The notes beneath the pieces are model-generated. The model searched no databases. It was given only the letters and a program-made list of their open reading frames with translations, and was not told the origin of the DNA. Below, piece after piece: positions 1 through 8,738 of a stretch of 15,222 nucleotides of DNA. A program made the translations under genes and the position numbers. The DNA is from RGIG5327 sp045612485. Its GTDB lineage: Bacteria > Verrucomicrobiota > Lentisphaeria > Victivallales > UBA1829. Position 1 is the stretch's first letter, and each line of letters begins with the position of its first letter. The stretch lies in contig JAZKZE010000042.1 in the NCBI GenBank assembly GCA_045612485.1, positions 1-15,222 of the forward strand, in the 5' to 3' direction.

Positions 1-654
1 AAACTGCTGACTGCGGAAGACCCTGTGGAATATGACCTTGAGGGGATCATTCAGCTGCCCATCAACGATGCAGTGGGAATGACCTTCCACCGGGCATTGC
101 GAGCCTTCCTCCGTCAGGACCCGGATATTATCATGCTGGGGGAAATCCGAGACTTGGAATCTGCAAGAATGGCTGTGGAAGCCTCCCTTACAGGACACTT
201 TGTGTTCAGTACCCTGCATACAAACGATGCTGCCGGTACTGTGACCCGACTTATTGATATGGGGGTGGAACCGTTCCTTATTGCCAGTTCTCTTGTGGGG
301 GTATTGTCCCAGCGTCTGATCCGCCGGGTATGTCCCCAGTGCAAAACTTTCTATGTTCCCACAGATGATGACCTGAATCTTCTGGGATTGGAAAGAGAGG
401 ACATCGGAGAACAGAAATTCTGTTACGGAAAGGGTTGCAGCAATTGTAATGGAACCGGTTACAGAGGCCGAATGGCGATCACAGAACTTCTGCTGATGAA
501 TTCCCAGATCAATGAACTGGTTCTGCAAAGTTCACCTACAGTGGTGATCCGCGATAAGGCAAGGGAATTGGGGATGATGACCATGCGCGAGGACGGTATC
601 CGTGCCATTCTCCAGGGGTTGACCTCAATGGAAGAAGTGTTGAAATATACCTGA
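1..654 (+). CDS. pilB: Type IV pilus / type II secretion assembly ATPase (PilB/GspE family), 3' part
   Basis: This is the C-terminal 217 residues of a cytoplasmic hexameric ATPase that powers assembly of type IV pilin or pseudopilin fibres. The reading frame is open from base 1, so the gene begins outside the window and the N-terminal domain and Walker A are missing. Visible motifs are the Asp box (TAEDPVEY, bases 13-36), Walker B (DPDIIMLGE, catalytic Glu at 142-144), the His box (STLHTND) and the arginine-rich stretch SQRLIRR. A four-cysteine zinc site typical of the family follows: CxxC at codons 111/114 and 146/149, with an extra Cys at 141. The GTGYRGR motif comes next. The C-terminus looks complete. 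pilC follows after 42 bases, the usual partner order. PilB is preferred to GspE only because the next gene is PilC-like; the two cannot be separated firmly on this fragment. Confidence 0.93.
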   Translation, partial: KLLTAEDPVEYDLEGIIQLPINDAVGMTFHRALRAFLRQDPDIIMLGEIRDLESARMAVEASLTGHFVFSTLHTNDAAGTVTRLIDMGVEPFLIASSLVGVLSQRLIRRVCPQCKTFYVPTDDDLNLLGLEREDIGEQKFCYGKGCSNCNGTGYRGRMAITELLLMNSQINELVLQSSPTVVIRDKARELGMMTMREDGIRAILQGLTSMEEVLKYT

Positions 655-696
655 TGAAAAAAGAACGAAACTTATAAATACAGAAGGGAGCGTCAA

Positions 697-1950
697 ATGC
701 CTATATTTATCTACACTGCCATGGACGCAATGGGCAAGGAGCAGAAGGGCAAAAGAGAAGCCGCCAATGAAGAAGAGGTAAGGAGTTTTCTGAAGAATCA
801 GGGGTTGTTCCCCACCTCCATCAAAAACACGGACAAGAGTCAGGACAAGAAAAAATCCAAGACAGCCCAGAAAAGCAGCGGATTCAATATCAATCTGGGC
901 CCCACTGTAATGAAAACCAAAGAGATCACTCTCTTCACCCGTCAGATGGCGATCCTTCTGGATGCGGGTCTGCCGTTGATCCGTTCGTTGAAAACCCTGG
1001 CAAGACAGGCGAAAAACCCTATTGTTCGCAAAATCATTGATGAAACAGCCACAGCTGTAGAAGGGGGAGCAACCTTCTCGGAAGCTCTCGCCCAGCACCC
1101 GGCATCTTTCGATAAACTCTTTCTGAACATGGTGCGTGCAGGAGAAGCCGCCGGTAAGATCGAACTGATCCTCAACCGTCTTGCCATGTTCATGGAAAAA
1201 GCCGCCAAGATCAAAGGTAAGGTCAAATCCGCTATGGTGTACCCGGTGGTGGTTCTCTGTATTGCCGGCGGGATCACATCAGGGTTGATGATCTTCATCG
1301 TACCGAAGTTTGCCAAGATCTTTACCGACCTTCTGGAAGGCGCGCCCATGCCTGCCATTACCCAGGTGGTTCTGGGGATATCCGACTTTATGGTAAACAA
1401 TATTCTTCTCTTTATCGGCGGGATCGTTGCGGTGGTCATTATCATCAAACTTATTCTGAAAGTACCCTTTCTGCGGTTCTATATTGACTGGGCAAAATAC
1501 AATATGCCGGTATTCGGACTTGTTGTATCCCGTTCCTCCATCTCCCGTTTTGCCCGTACACTGGGAACACTTATGGGATCAGGGGTAGCGGTTCTCAATG
1601 CATTGATCATCGTGAAAGAGACCTCAGGAAACGAAGTGGTTTCCAATGCGGTTGTAAAGGTTTATGAAGCTGTTAAGGAAGGGGAACCCATGGCGCCGCC
1701 GCTTTCTGCGACAAAGATCTTCCCTGAAATGGTGATCAGTATGATCGAAGTAGGGGAAGAAACCGGTAAACTGCCTGAGATGCTTGAGAAAGTTGCCGAT
1801 ACCTACGACGAAGAAGTGGATAATGCTGTGGCGGCAATGACGAGTATGATCGAACCTTTGATGATCATTTTCCTTGCTGTGATCGTCGGGGGACTGGTTA
1901 TTGCACTGTTTGCACCTCTTATCACCATTATCGAAAAACTCGGTACCTGA
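697..1950 (+). CDS. pilC: Type IV pilus / type II secretion inner-membrane platform protein PilC (GspF family)
   Basis: This polytopic inner-membrane platform protein (417 aa, normal length) couples the PilB ATPase to fibre assembly. It opens with the N-terminal motif FIYTAMDAMGKEQKG and then has a Lys/Ser-rich linker at about residues 45-60. Two T2SSF repeats follow at about residues 76-200 (FTRQMAILLDAGLPL) and 278-400 (FARTLGTLMGSGVAVLNAL). Hydrophobic segments lie near 180-203, 228-252 and 388-413, and the family signature EVGEETGKLPEML is present near the end of repeat 2. The start is supported by AAGGGAG at 684-690, six bases before the ATG. The next gene starts 10 bases after the stop. 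The segment KIKGKVKSAMVYP is like PilC of PVC-group bacteria as I remember them, which is the main basis for the taxonomic guess. Confidence 0.95.
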   Translation: MPIFIYTAMDAMGKEQKGKREAANEEEVRSFLKNQGLFPTSIKNTDKSQDKKKSKTAQKSSGFNINLGPTVMKTKEITLFTRQMAILLDAGLPLIRSLKTLARQAKNPIVRKIIDETATAVEGGATFSEALAQHPASFDKLFLNMVRAGEAAGKIELILNRLAMFMEKAAKIKGKVKSAMVYPVVVLCIAGGITSGLMIFIVPKFAKIFTDLLEGAPMPAITQVVLGISDFMVNNILLFIGGIVAVVIIIKLILKVPFLRFYIDWAKYNMPVFGLVVSRSSISRFARTLGTLMGSGVAVLNALIIVKETSGNEVVSNAVVKVYEAVKEGEPMAPPLSATKIFPEMVISMIEVGEETGKLPEMLEKVADTYDEEVDNAVAAMTSMIEPLMIIFLAVIVGGLVIALFAPLITIIEKLGT

Positions 1951-1960
1951 GGAGTGAACC

Positions 1961-3067
1961 ATGGAAAAAAATAAAAAAGCATACGCCATAGTCATGGCAG
2001 GCGGTAAAGGGGAACGGTTCTGGCCGCAGAGCCGTCTCTCCAGTCCGAAACAGCTGCTCCGTCTTCTGGGAAATCTTACGCTTATCGAGCAAACCATAGA
2101 AAGGCTTTCTCCTGTTTTTTACAAGGAGAACATTCTTGTCCTCACCAATGAGATCTATGTTGAACCCATGCGTAAACTGATTCCCTCACTTCCGGCGGAA
2201 AATATCGTAGGGGAGAGTTCCAGAAAGGATACGGCTCCCTGCATTGCAGCTGCCAAAGCCTATGTTTCTGCGATCACTGGGGAAAAAGATCCGATTATCG
2301 CCTTTTTTCCGTCGGATCATGTTATCAACAATACGGGAGCATTTGCTGAAGCCGTTTCCGATTCACTGAATATGGCAGATTCTATGGACGGGATCGTTAC
2401 TCTGGGAATCGTGCCGCATCAGGCTCAAACCGGATTCGGTTATATTGAAACTGCGGAAAGAATTCCTTCCGGCAACAGCAGGACAGTATTCTACAAAGCA
2501 GTACAGTTCAAGGAAAAACCGGATCTGGCAACGGCTGAAAAATATTTTGCAGCAAAAAATTTCAGATGGAATTCCGGGATTTTTATGGCAAAATGTTCTG
2601 TATGGGAAAAGGAATTTTCCCGTTCTGCACCGGAACTGGCTGCATTTACAGAAAAAGCGGAAAAAATATTACGCTCGGAAGGCTGGAATTCTCCGGCTTT
2701 TACAGAACTTTTCCAGTCCCTTACTCCTATTTCCATTGATTATGCTGTGATGGAAAAAGCGGATAACGTGATCACCGCAGAAGGCAACTTCGACTGGGAT
2801 GATGTGGGTTCCTGGACATCATTGCGCAATCAGCTGGAAGCCGATGAGAATAATAATGTTGTCCGCGGTCTGCATAAAGGCATTGATACAAAAAACTGTA
2901 TTATTGTCGGGGATTCTGATAAATTGATCACAACGGTAGATGTACAGGATCTTGTCATTGTCAATACAGACGACTCTCTTCTGGTATGCAGTGCAAAATC
3001 TGCCCAGAAAATCAAGGAGCTGGTCAATCTGCTGGAAAAAGATCCGCAGTTGAATAAGTTTGTCTGA
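1961..3067 (+). CDS. manC: Mannose-1-phosphate guanylyltransferase (GDP-mannose synthesis)
   Basis: The enzyme converts mannose 1-phosphate and GTP to GDP-mannose and pyrophosphate in the cytosol, supplying mannose, fucose or rhamnose units for envelope glycans. The N-terminal nucleotide-binding signature GGKGERFWPQSR (residues 14-25) is intact. It is followed by SPKQLLRL, FPSDH (Asp119, likely metal binding), GFGYIE, FKEKPD, RWNSGIF, SIDYAVMEKA and FDWDDVGSW, all typical of the GMP family. At 368 residues it is the short monofunctional form and lacks the C-terminal phosphomannose isomerase domain of bifunctional ManC/AlgA. GGAG overlaps the upstream pilC stop and places the ribosome on the ATG at 1961, so the gene is probably co-transcribed with pilC. 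No other glycan gene is present nearby, so the polymer it serves is unknown. Confidence 0.93.
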   Translation: MEKNKKAYAIVMAGGKGERFWPQSRLSSPKQLLRLLGNLTLIEQTIERLSPVFYKENILVLTNEIYVEPMRKLIPSLPAENIVGESSRKDTAPCIAAAKAYVSAITGEKDPIIAFFPSDHVINNTGAFAEAVSDSLNMADSMDGIVTLGIVPHQAQTGFGYIETAERIPSGNSRTVFYKAVQFKEKPDLATAEKYFAAKNFRWNSGIFMAKCSVWEKEFSRSAPELAAFTEKAEKILRSEGWNSPAFTELFQSLTPISIDYAVMEKADNVITAEGNFDWDDVGSWTSLRNQLEADENNNVVRGLHKGIDTKNCIIVGDSDKLITTVDVQDLVIVNTDDSLLVCSAKSAQKIKELVNLLEKDPQLNKFV

Positions 3068-3083
3068 TTTTTCCGGTTGGTAT

Positions 3084-3854
3084 ATGATGAAAGAGATCCT
3101 TATCGTAAATGGCGGCAATACCCATGTTGAGTGTTGTATTCTGCCTGTTGAACAGCAAGCCGGAAAAGATATATTCCTTCTTGCAGATAAGGAAAAACTT
3201 GTCTTTACCTTGAAGGAATTTCCGGAAAAATATGATTTTCTTGCGGAAAACAGAATGGTTGCCGGATCTTCGGTCGTGCCTTCTTTTACGGATTTTCTCC
3301 GTTCAAAGGGGGCTTTTCTGATTTCAAGAGAAGGAATTCTTCCCTTCAAAACTGATCATCTGGATATAAGTACTGTGGGAGCAGACCGTATGGCAAATGC
3401 AGCGGCGCTGCTGTCCGGATCATTACCGGCTGTATGTATTGATTTCGGTACTGCTATAACCTTTGAAGTTGTGGAGGAAGACGGCAACTTCACGGGTGGA
3501 GCCATTCTCCCGGGAAGACAGCTTATGCGGTACGCACTCCATGATCACACAGCCTTGCTTCCTCTGGTACCATTGACCGCTTCTACAGATGCTTTACCGC
3601 AGAAGGCTGGAAAAAATACCCGGGAAGCCATGTTGCTCGGAACAGATCTTGCCTGTATCGGGGCTGTAAAAGAGGTTCTGCTTCTTATTATAAAAGATCT
3701 GAAGAAAAAGTCTCCCGGTAAAAATATACGGATATGCGGATGCGGCGGCGATTGTGATTATTTTCTTTCCTCACTGCCATTTATTGAAAAAACACCGTTT
3801 CTTACACTGGAAGGTATTTACAGATTCTGGCGATCCAATCATAAGTCCCGTTAA
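3084..3854 (+). CDS. coaX: Type III pantothenate kinase homologue (CoaX family) with altered first phosphate motif
   Basis: CoaX phosphorylates pantothenate in the first step of CoA synthesis. It is an ASKHA-fold enzyme. This 256-residue protein keeps the core signatures: GADRMANAAAL (Asp101, the family's catalytic base position), CIDFGTAITF (Asp120, metal/phosphate region) and GGAILPGRQLMRYALHDHTALLP. The first motif, normally D-x-G-N-T/S, reads NGGNTH here (Asn at residue 9), so a usually invariant Asp is replaced. The last third also looks degenerate (GKNTREAMLLGTDLACIGAV). The ATG at 3084 is chosen because the CoaX N-terminal strand begins there; a second ATG is at 3087. An alternative TTG at 3060 would overlap manC but adds residues without family similarity. 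The ribosome-binding site is weak. It could be an active kinase or a diverged ASKHA protein with another substrate. Confidence 0.8.
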   Translation: MMKEILIVNGGNTHVECCILPVEQQAGKDIFLLADKEKLVFTLKEFPEKYDFLAENRMVAGSSVVPSFTDFLRSKGAFLISREGILPFKTDHLDISTVGADRMANAAALLSGSLPAVCIDFGTAITFEVVEEDGNFTGGAILPGRQLMRYALHDHTALLPLVPLTASTDALPQKAGKNTREAMLLGTDLACIGAVKEVLLLIIKDLKKKSPGKNIRICGCGGDCDYFLSSLPFIEKTPFLTLEGIYRFWRSNHKSR

Positions 3855-3876
3855 GCATAAAACAGGAGGAAGTAAT

Positions 3877-4551
3877 ATGATCCGGGTAAAGATCTGTGGT
3901 TTGAAGACGGAAAAAGATGTGGAAATTGCGGCGTCCTGCGGTGCGGATGCTGTGGGGTTTCTTGTTGGTCAGCAGCACCCCTCCCCTGATTTCATTCTTC
4001 CCTGTACAGCGGAAAGACTGGCAGCACATCTGCCGGTATTTGTCACTCCGGTACTGGTTACACATTATACAGATGTGGATTCCATTCTGGAGCTGCTGGA
4101 TCTTACCGGAATAACAGTATTGCAGCTGCATGGAGGAAGTACCCCGGAAGAGGTATGCCGTCTGAAAGAGTTTGCAGGAGATGATGTAAAGATCGTTGTT
4201 GCAGCACATGTTCATCAGGGAAGCGGAGTAAAAGATCCCCTCGCCTGTTACGAACCTTATGCTGACGCATTTCTTTTTGACAGTTTTGATCCCCGTACAG
4301 GCAAAGTGGGCGGAACCGGACTTGTAAATGACTGGAAAGCTGCCGGAAGAAATATTCTTGAAACGAAAAAAAAGGTCATTTTAGCCGGTGGTTTGTGTCC
4401 GGACAATGTGGAAGATGCCATATTGAAAGTCCGGCCCTACGGCGTGGATGCCAATTCCAGATTGAAGAATCCGGATGGTTCCCTGAATGAATATCTGGCA
4501 AGGGAATTTGTGCGGAAAGCAAAAAGTGTGATTCTTTCACCTGAAAGCTGA
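3877..4551 (+). CDS. trpF: Phosphoribosylanthranilate isomerase-like (TrpF family) protein
   Basis: This 224-residue TIM barrel belongs to the TrpF family, which performs the Amadori rearrangement of N-(5'-phosphoribosyl)anthranilate in tryptophan synthesis. The catalytic pair is in place: Cys7 in VKICGLK and Asp135 in FLFDSFDPRTGKVGGTG. LQLHGG and the AGGLCPDNV loop are also seen. The last phosphate loop departs from the usual GVDxSSGVE and reads GVDANSRLKNPDG (residues 189-201), followed by a tail EYLAREFVRKA. That form occurs, as I recall, in a TrpF-like subgroup not necessarily tied to tryptophan. No other trp gene is present here. A strong AGGAGGA at 3864-3870, six bases before the ATG, fixes the start 22 bases after the coaX stop. 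It is the last gene of the upstream run. Isomerase fold is confident; the physiological substrate is not. Confidence 0.82.
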   Translation: MIRVKICGLKTEKDVEIAASCGADAVGFLVGQQHPSPDFILPCTAERLAAHLPVFVTPVLVTHYTDVDSILELLDLTGITVLQLHGGSTPEEVCRLKEFAGDDVKIVVAAHVHQGSGVKDPLACYEPYADAFLFDSFDPRTGKVGGTGLVNDWKAAGRNILETKKKVILAGGLCPDNVEDAILKVRPYGVDANSRLKNPDGSLNEYLAREFVRKAKSVILSPES

Positions 4552-4552
4552 A

Positions 4553-4573
4553 CGGTACAGGAATCAGGTACCG
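4553..4573. terminator. Weak inverted repeat between convergent genes, possible bidirectional terminator
   Basis: The arms CGGTAC (4553-4558) and GTACCG (4568-4573) are perfect complements around a 9-base loop. They lie in the 26-base gap between the trpF-like stop and the thioesterase stop. There is no T-tract on either side, so termination is plausible from position only. Confidence 0.28.
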
Positions 4574-4577
4574 CAAA

Positions 4578-5351
4578 TTACTCCAGGATACCTTCCGCCT
4601 GGATGTAGCATTTTCTGCCGTCCGGAGAAAGAGCATGTGCATAAAATGTCCGGTCATTACAGATTTCTGAACCGAAGCAAAGGTCTTCCCCCAGATTGCC
4701 GGAGCTAACGAAATTGAGCTGGATTTCCTTTACAGAAGCAAAATCATTCCGGCTTTTACAAAGACTGTCCAGAATATTTTTGGCAAAAACAGCATTATTC
4801 AGATGCCGGTTCATATCAATATCCCCGTGCCGGACAGTAAAGGAGAGATCGCAGGGAATATCTTTACGTTCGATCTTGCCTGCCTCCCTGTAATAACGGG
4901 GCAGTTCCTCATTTACCGGCATTCCGGATGGCAGGAAGGATGCAGCCTTGAGAGGACGGAAAGTTTTTGCATCAATGACCAGCCAGAAGGAGGTACCTTT
5001 TACAAGGTTTTCGCCTTTTTCATTGCTTATAAAATATTCCCGGACGGCAAAAAGGGAACTTACTCCGGATGGATAGGTCTTTACAATGATTTTTTCATCA
5101 CATGCCGGATAACGGCTGATATGTAATTTCATACGGGAAAGCACCCATAAAGTCCCTTTTTCCGTAAGAGCGGAAAGCCCCACATCCAGTAATTCAGCAT
5201 GGGTTGCGGCAATATCCTGGAGATAATCCAGAAGAACATGGAATTTCAGTTTTCTGTCCGGACCGCATTCATGCGCGCGGATCGTATGTTCTTCCAGGAG
5301 AAACGGGGGATATTTTTCTGCCGTTATTTCTGCGTGGGTATTGATATTCAT
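4578..5351 (-). CDS. Acyl-ACP thioesterase (FatA/FatB-like family)
   Basis: This 257-residue cytosolic hydrolase releases fatty acids from acyl carrier protein. It has the double hot-dog layout of the Acyl-ACP_TE family. The first half contains FLLEEHTIRAHECGPD and LDYLQDIAATHAELL. WVLSRMKLHISRYP and IIVKTYPSG are typical of these enzymes. The second half carries the catalytic element DIDMNRHLNN (Asn181, His183), matching the N-x-H-x-N-N motif of plant and bacterial relatives, followed by QLNFVSSGNLGED. The start is taken at 5351 rather than the ATG at 5357: AAGGAA (plus-strand 5359-5364) is seven bases from the former but only one from the latter. The longer upstream reading frame is low-complexity AT-rich DNA. 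It stands alone, convergent with the trpF-like gene and divergent from purT. Chain-length preference cannot be read from the sequence. Confidence 0.88.
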   Translation of the reverse strand: MNINTHAEITAEKYPPFLLEEHTIRAHECGPDRKLKFHVLLDYLQDIAATHAELLDVGLSALTEKGTLWVLSRMKLHISRYPACDEKIIVKTYPSGVSSLFAVREYFISNEKGENLVKGTSFWLVIDAKTFRPLKAASFLPSGMPVNEELPRYYREAGKIERKDIPCDLSFTVRHGDIDMNRHLNNAVFAKNILDSLCKSRNDFASVKEIQLNFVSSGNLGEDLCFGSEICNDRTFYAHALSPDGRKCYIQAEGILE

Positions 5352-5358
5352 GGTCATA

Positions 5359-5364
5359 TTCCTT
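5359..5364 (-). promoter_or_regulatory. Ribosome-binding site that decides the thioesterase start
   Basis: AAGGAA on the minus strand lies seven bases upstream of the ATG at 5351 and one base upstream of the ATG at 5357, so the downstream ATG is the likely initiator. Confidence 0.55.
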
Positions 5365-5389
5365 TTTTTACAACAAACAACAGGGGAAT

Positions 5390-5417
5390 AATATACATGA
5401 TTTGCAATAAAAAACAA
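5390..5417 (-). promoter_or_regulatory. Candidate sigma-70-type promoter of the thioesterase gene
   Basis: On the minus strand TTGTTT (5412-5417) and TATATT (5390-5395) are separated by 16 bases. Transcription would begin about 30 bases upstream of the chosen start codon. The whole interval is AT-rich, so chance matches are likely, but it is well placed and divergent from the purT promoter candidate. Confidence 0.35.
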
Positions 5418-5487
5418 GAAAGAAAAGATAGAGAAAAAGGAAAATATGTTTTTTTGATCTTTTCGGCTGTTTTTTCTGTGAGTATAC

Positions 5488-5515
5488 TTGAAACATTGCG
5501 AAAGAATGATATATT
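5488..5515 (+). promoter_or_regulatory. Candidate sigma-70-type promoter of purT
   Basis: TTGAAA (5488-5493) and TATATT (5510-5515) are 16 bases apart and 60 bases upstream of the purT ATG. The intervening leader shows no purine riboswitch fold or obvious PurR-like dyad that I can recognise. Confidence 0.4.
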
Positions 5516-5575
5516 TCCTTTACGAAAAAAGTTTTTTTGTAGAAGCCGTAAAACAAATGATGAAAGGACTGTCGT

Positions 5576-6754
<1,179 letters not shown>

Positions 6755-6755
6755 A

Positions 6756-6781
6756 AAAAACAGTAAAAAACTGCTGTTTTT
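6756..6781 (+). terminator. A/T-flanked hairpin just after purT
   Basis: AAAAACAG (6756-6763) pairs with CTGTTTTT (6774-6781) around a 10-base loop. The A-run before and T-run after the core resemble an intrinsic terminator, possibly working in both directions. It starts two bases after the purT stop. Confidence 0.55.
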
Positions 6782-6786
6782 GCATA

Positions 6787-6816
6787 GATCCTGTTGAAAT
6801 TTCTTTCAACGGGATC
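6787..6816 (+). terminator. Strong 13-bp hairpin with TTTC loop downstream of purT
   Basis: The left arm GATCCTGTTGAAA (6787-6799) pairs with the right arm TTTCAACGGGATC (6804-6816), with one G-T wobble and the tetraloop TTTC. The T-tract after it is poor (CTTTGCATTT). It sits 38 bases upstream of the next start codon, so it may terminate purT or act in the leader of the following operon. Confidence 0.6.
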
Positions 6817-6854
6817 CTTTGCATTTGAAACCAACCGGAGGCAGGGAGGAAAAT

Positions 6855-8738
6855 ATGAATTTCAGAGATATAACAAAGTTTTTCAGAATACGCTCTTCCA
6901 GTGCATTTCTTGATCTGACAAACCGGGGGCTGAACCTTATTCCCGGCGAATATATTTCTGAAGCTCTTTCCCTGATCCTCAGGGCGGATGTGTTTCTCAA
7001 CAAACAGAAAATCACCGATAAGGAACAGGAAGAACTTATCTATATTATTGCCAGGATCGCCCCGGCAGCAGATGCAGAAAAGCTCCTTGATGAGGCAAAG
7101 GAAAATTCCCGGACACTGGAGAAAGCTCTTGCCTGTGCGGAAAAACTTTCTGCGGTTCCATTGGAAAACAGAGTAAGTTTTGCTTCCCTGCTTCTGGAAT
7201 TCGATAAAAGTTATCTGCCTGTAAGGGAGAAGACCAGACAGGAGTTCCAGCGTATTGCAGAAAAACTTTCCATCAGGGAAAAGAAAGTGGAAGAACTGCT
7301 GGAAAAGGATGCTAAAAGAAGACAGACGGCCTCAAAAGTTCTCAATTCCGGAGCGGGAGTGGCGGTAGCATTGATCGTACTGCTTCTTTTTCTGCTGGCG
7401 GCGACCTTTCTGAGATCTCTGTTTTTCGGGGTATTGCTTGCGTATTTGTTTCTGCCTGTTGAAAAATATTTTGAAACAAAATTTTTCCGTTCACCGGCAG
7501 TTGTTTTTCTTTCCCGCTTGATGGAGAAATTATTTCTTCCCTTTACTTTTCTTTCCCGTAAAGTGACAAAGCCCAAAGAAAAGACAAGGGAGGAATATGT
7601 CAAGGGGGAAAGAAAAGCTCTCATAATGAAATCCACCTTTGCCACGTTTATCTCTCTTCTTGTATTTCTTTTTCTTGCCCTGATCCTGCTTGCGGCGATC
7701 ATCATTCCCACGGCGATGAACATAGGAAGAGATCTGAAAGGAGCTATTGGTTCCAGTGAAACCATCACTAAACTGGAACAGCAGATCAATGATTATGTGA
7801 AAGAACCGGAAAAAAATTCTTCCGTAAAAGCTCCTGCTTCACCGACCGTGAAAGAACAGGACAAAGCTGTACGGGATAACGGTACAAAGGACTCCCGTAC
7901 CAAAGGGAAGATAAGGAATCTTGTTCAGAAATTGAGACCGCAGCTGAAGAAATATGCAGCCAAGTATAAGGAAGAGCTTACCAAGTTTGCCTTTGACCAG
8001 AGTAAAGGAGTCGTATCCCTGCTCTTTTCCATCATAAAATTTCTGGGACAATTTCTTTTCGATCTTCTTCTTATGCTGTTTTTCTTCCTTTATTTTCTCC
8101 AGCAGATGGCGTTTTTCACAAATTCTCTGAAAGGCGGGAAAAAGAAAAAAAGCAGAAAACTTGAATCTGTGGGTTCCTGGGCTGTAAAAGGGATCTTTGA
8201 AACGCCCTGGCTTCCTTCGGTGGATGCAGAATCCAAAAATGAAGCGGTAAAGATCATCGACAATATCAGTAATATGTTCCGTTGCTGGGCAAGAGGTTAC
8301 CTTACCATCATTCTCATTGAATCGGTTTTGTATGTAACACTTTTTTCCATTATTTCCGTTCCCTATGGAGTGGTTCTCGGTTTGATCTCCAGTACAACCG
8401 TATTGCTGCCGGTATTGGGACTTGCCGGATGTATTACTTTAAGCTGTACCGTTTGTCTGATTTTCTGTGAAGCCCATCTGGGAGCTACACTCATCGGAGT
8501 ATTGCTTGTCTATCTTCTTGTGAACGGGATCCTGGAACAGTTGATCCTTTATCCCAATCTGGTAGGAGGATCCATTGGACTGAGTATTCTTGAAACCATT
8601 ATTGTGGTACTTCTCGGCGGACTTTTTGCAGGGATCCCCGGTATGATCTTTGCGGTTCCCGCTGCGGCGGTCATCAAATATCTGATCCCCAGGATCTATA
8701 ATATATGGATCAAACCTTCAGAGGGCAAGAAGTCATGA
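6855..8738 (+). CDS. AI-2E family (PF01594-type) membrane transporter with extra N-terminal cytosolic domain
   Basis: This 627-residue inner-membrane protein has the C-terminal pattern of the AI-2E exporter superfamily, whose members move small molecules or ions by varied mechanisms. Hydrophobic pairs lie near residues 165-205. A single helix at 262-290 is followed by a long charged loop (290-385), a helix near 388-418 and a four-helix block at 482-612. The block ends with GGSIGLSILETIIVVLLGGLFAG (split here for length: IPGMIFAVPAAAVIKY follows), the family signature. Residues 1-160 are soluble, helical and charged; the stretch around VSFASLLLEFDKSYLPVREK looks like a TerB-type helical repeat, which is a guess. 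The loop carries a Lys/Pro/Ser/Thr-rich insert (about 315-345). GGAGG at 6845-6849 fixes the ATG at 6855; an upstream TTG lies in the hairpin. The next gene overlaps by 4 bases. Substrate unknown. Confidence 0.82.
   Translation: MNFRDITKFFRIRSSSAFLDLTNRGLNLIPGEYISEALSLILRADVFLNKQKITDKEQEELIYIIARIAPAADAEKLLDEAKENSRTLEKALACAEKLSAVPLENRVSFASLLLEFDKSYLPVREKTRQEFQRIAEKLSIREKKVEELLEKDAKRRQTASKVLNSGAGVAVALIVLLLFLLAATFLRSLFFGVLLAYLFLPVEKYFETKFFRSPAVVFLSRLMEKLFLPFTFLSRKVTKPKEKTREEYVKGERKALIMKSTFATFISLLVFLFLALILLAAIIIPTAMNIGRDLKGAIGSSETITKLEQQINDYVKEPEKNSSVKAPASPTVKEQDKAVRDNGTKDSRTKGKIRNLVQKLRPQLKKYAAKYKEELTKFAFDQSKGVVSLLFSIIKFLGQFLFDLLLMLFFFLYFLQQMAFFTNSLKGGKKKKSRKLESVGSWAVKGIFETPWLPSVDAESKNEAVKIIDNISNMFRCWARGYLTIILIESVLYVTLFSIISVPYGVVLGLISSTTVLLPVLGLAGCITLSCTVCLIFCEAHLGATLIGVLLVYLLVNGILEQLILYPNLVGGSIGLSILETIIVVLLGGLFAGIPGMIFAVPAAAVIKYLIPRIYNIWIKPSEGKKS

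Noticed and set aside
2445..2750. A 101-codon plus-strand frame inside manC
   Set aside because: Out-of-frame shadow of manC with biased composition (Lys/Leu/Gln) and no motif.
4366..4373. A8 run in the trpF-like gene as a frameshift
   Set aside because: The frame stays intact through the run and the barrel motifs on both sides are in the same frame.
5352..5575. Possible purine riboswitch upstream of purT
   Set aside because: I could not find the three-way junction or conserved core residues; the leader after the candidate promoter is too short.
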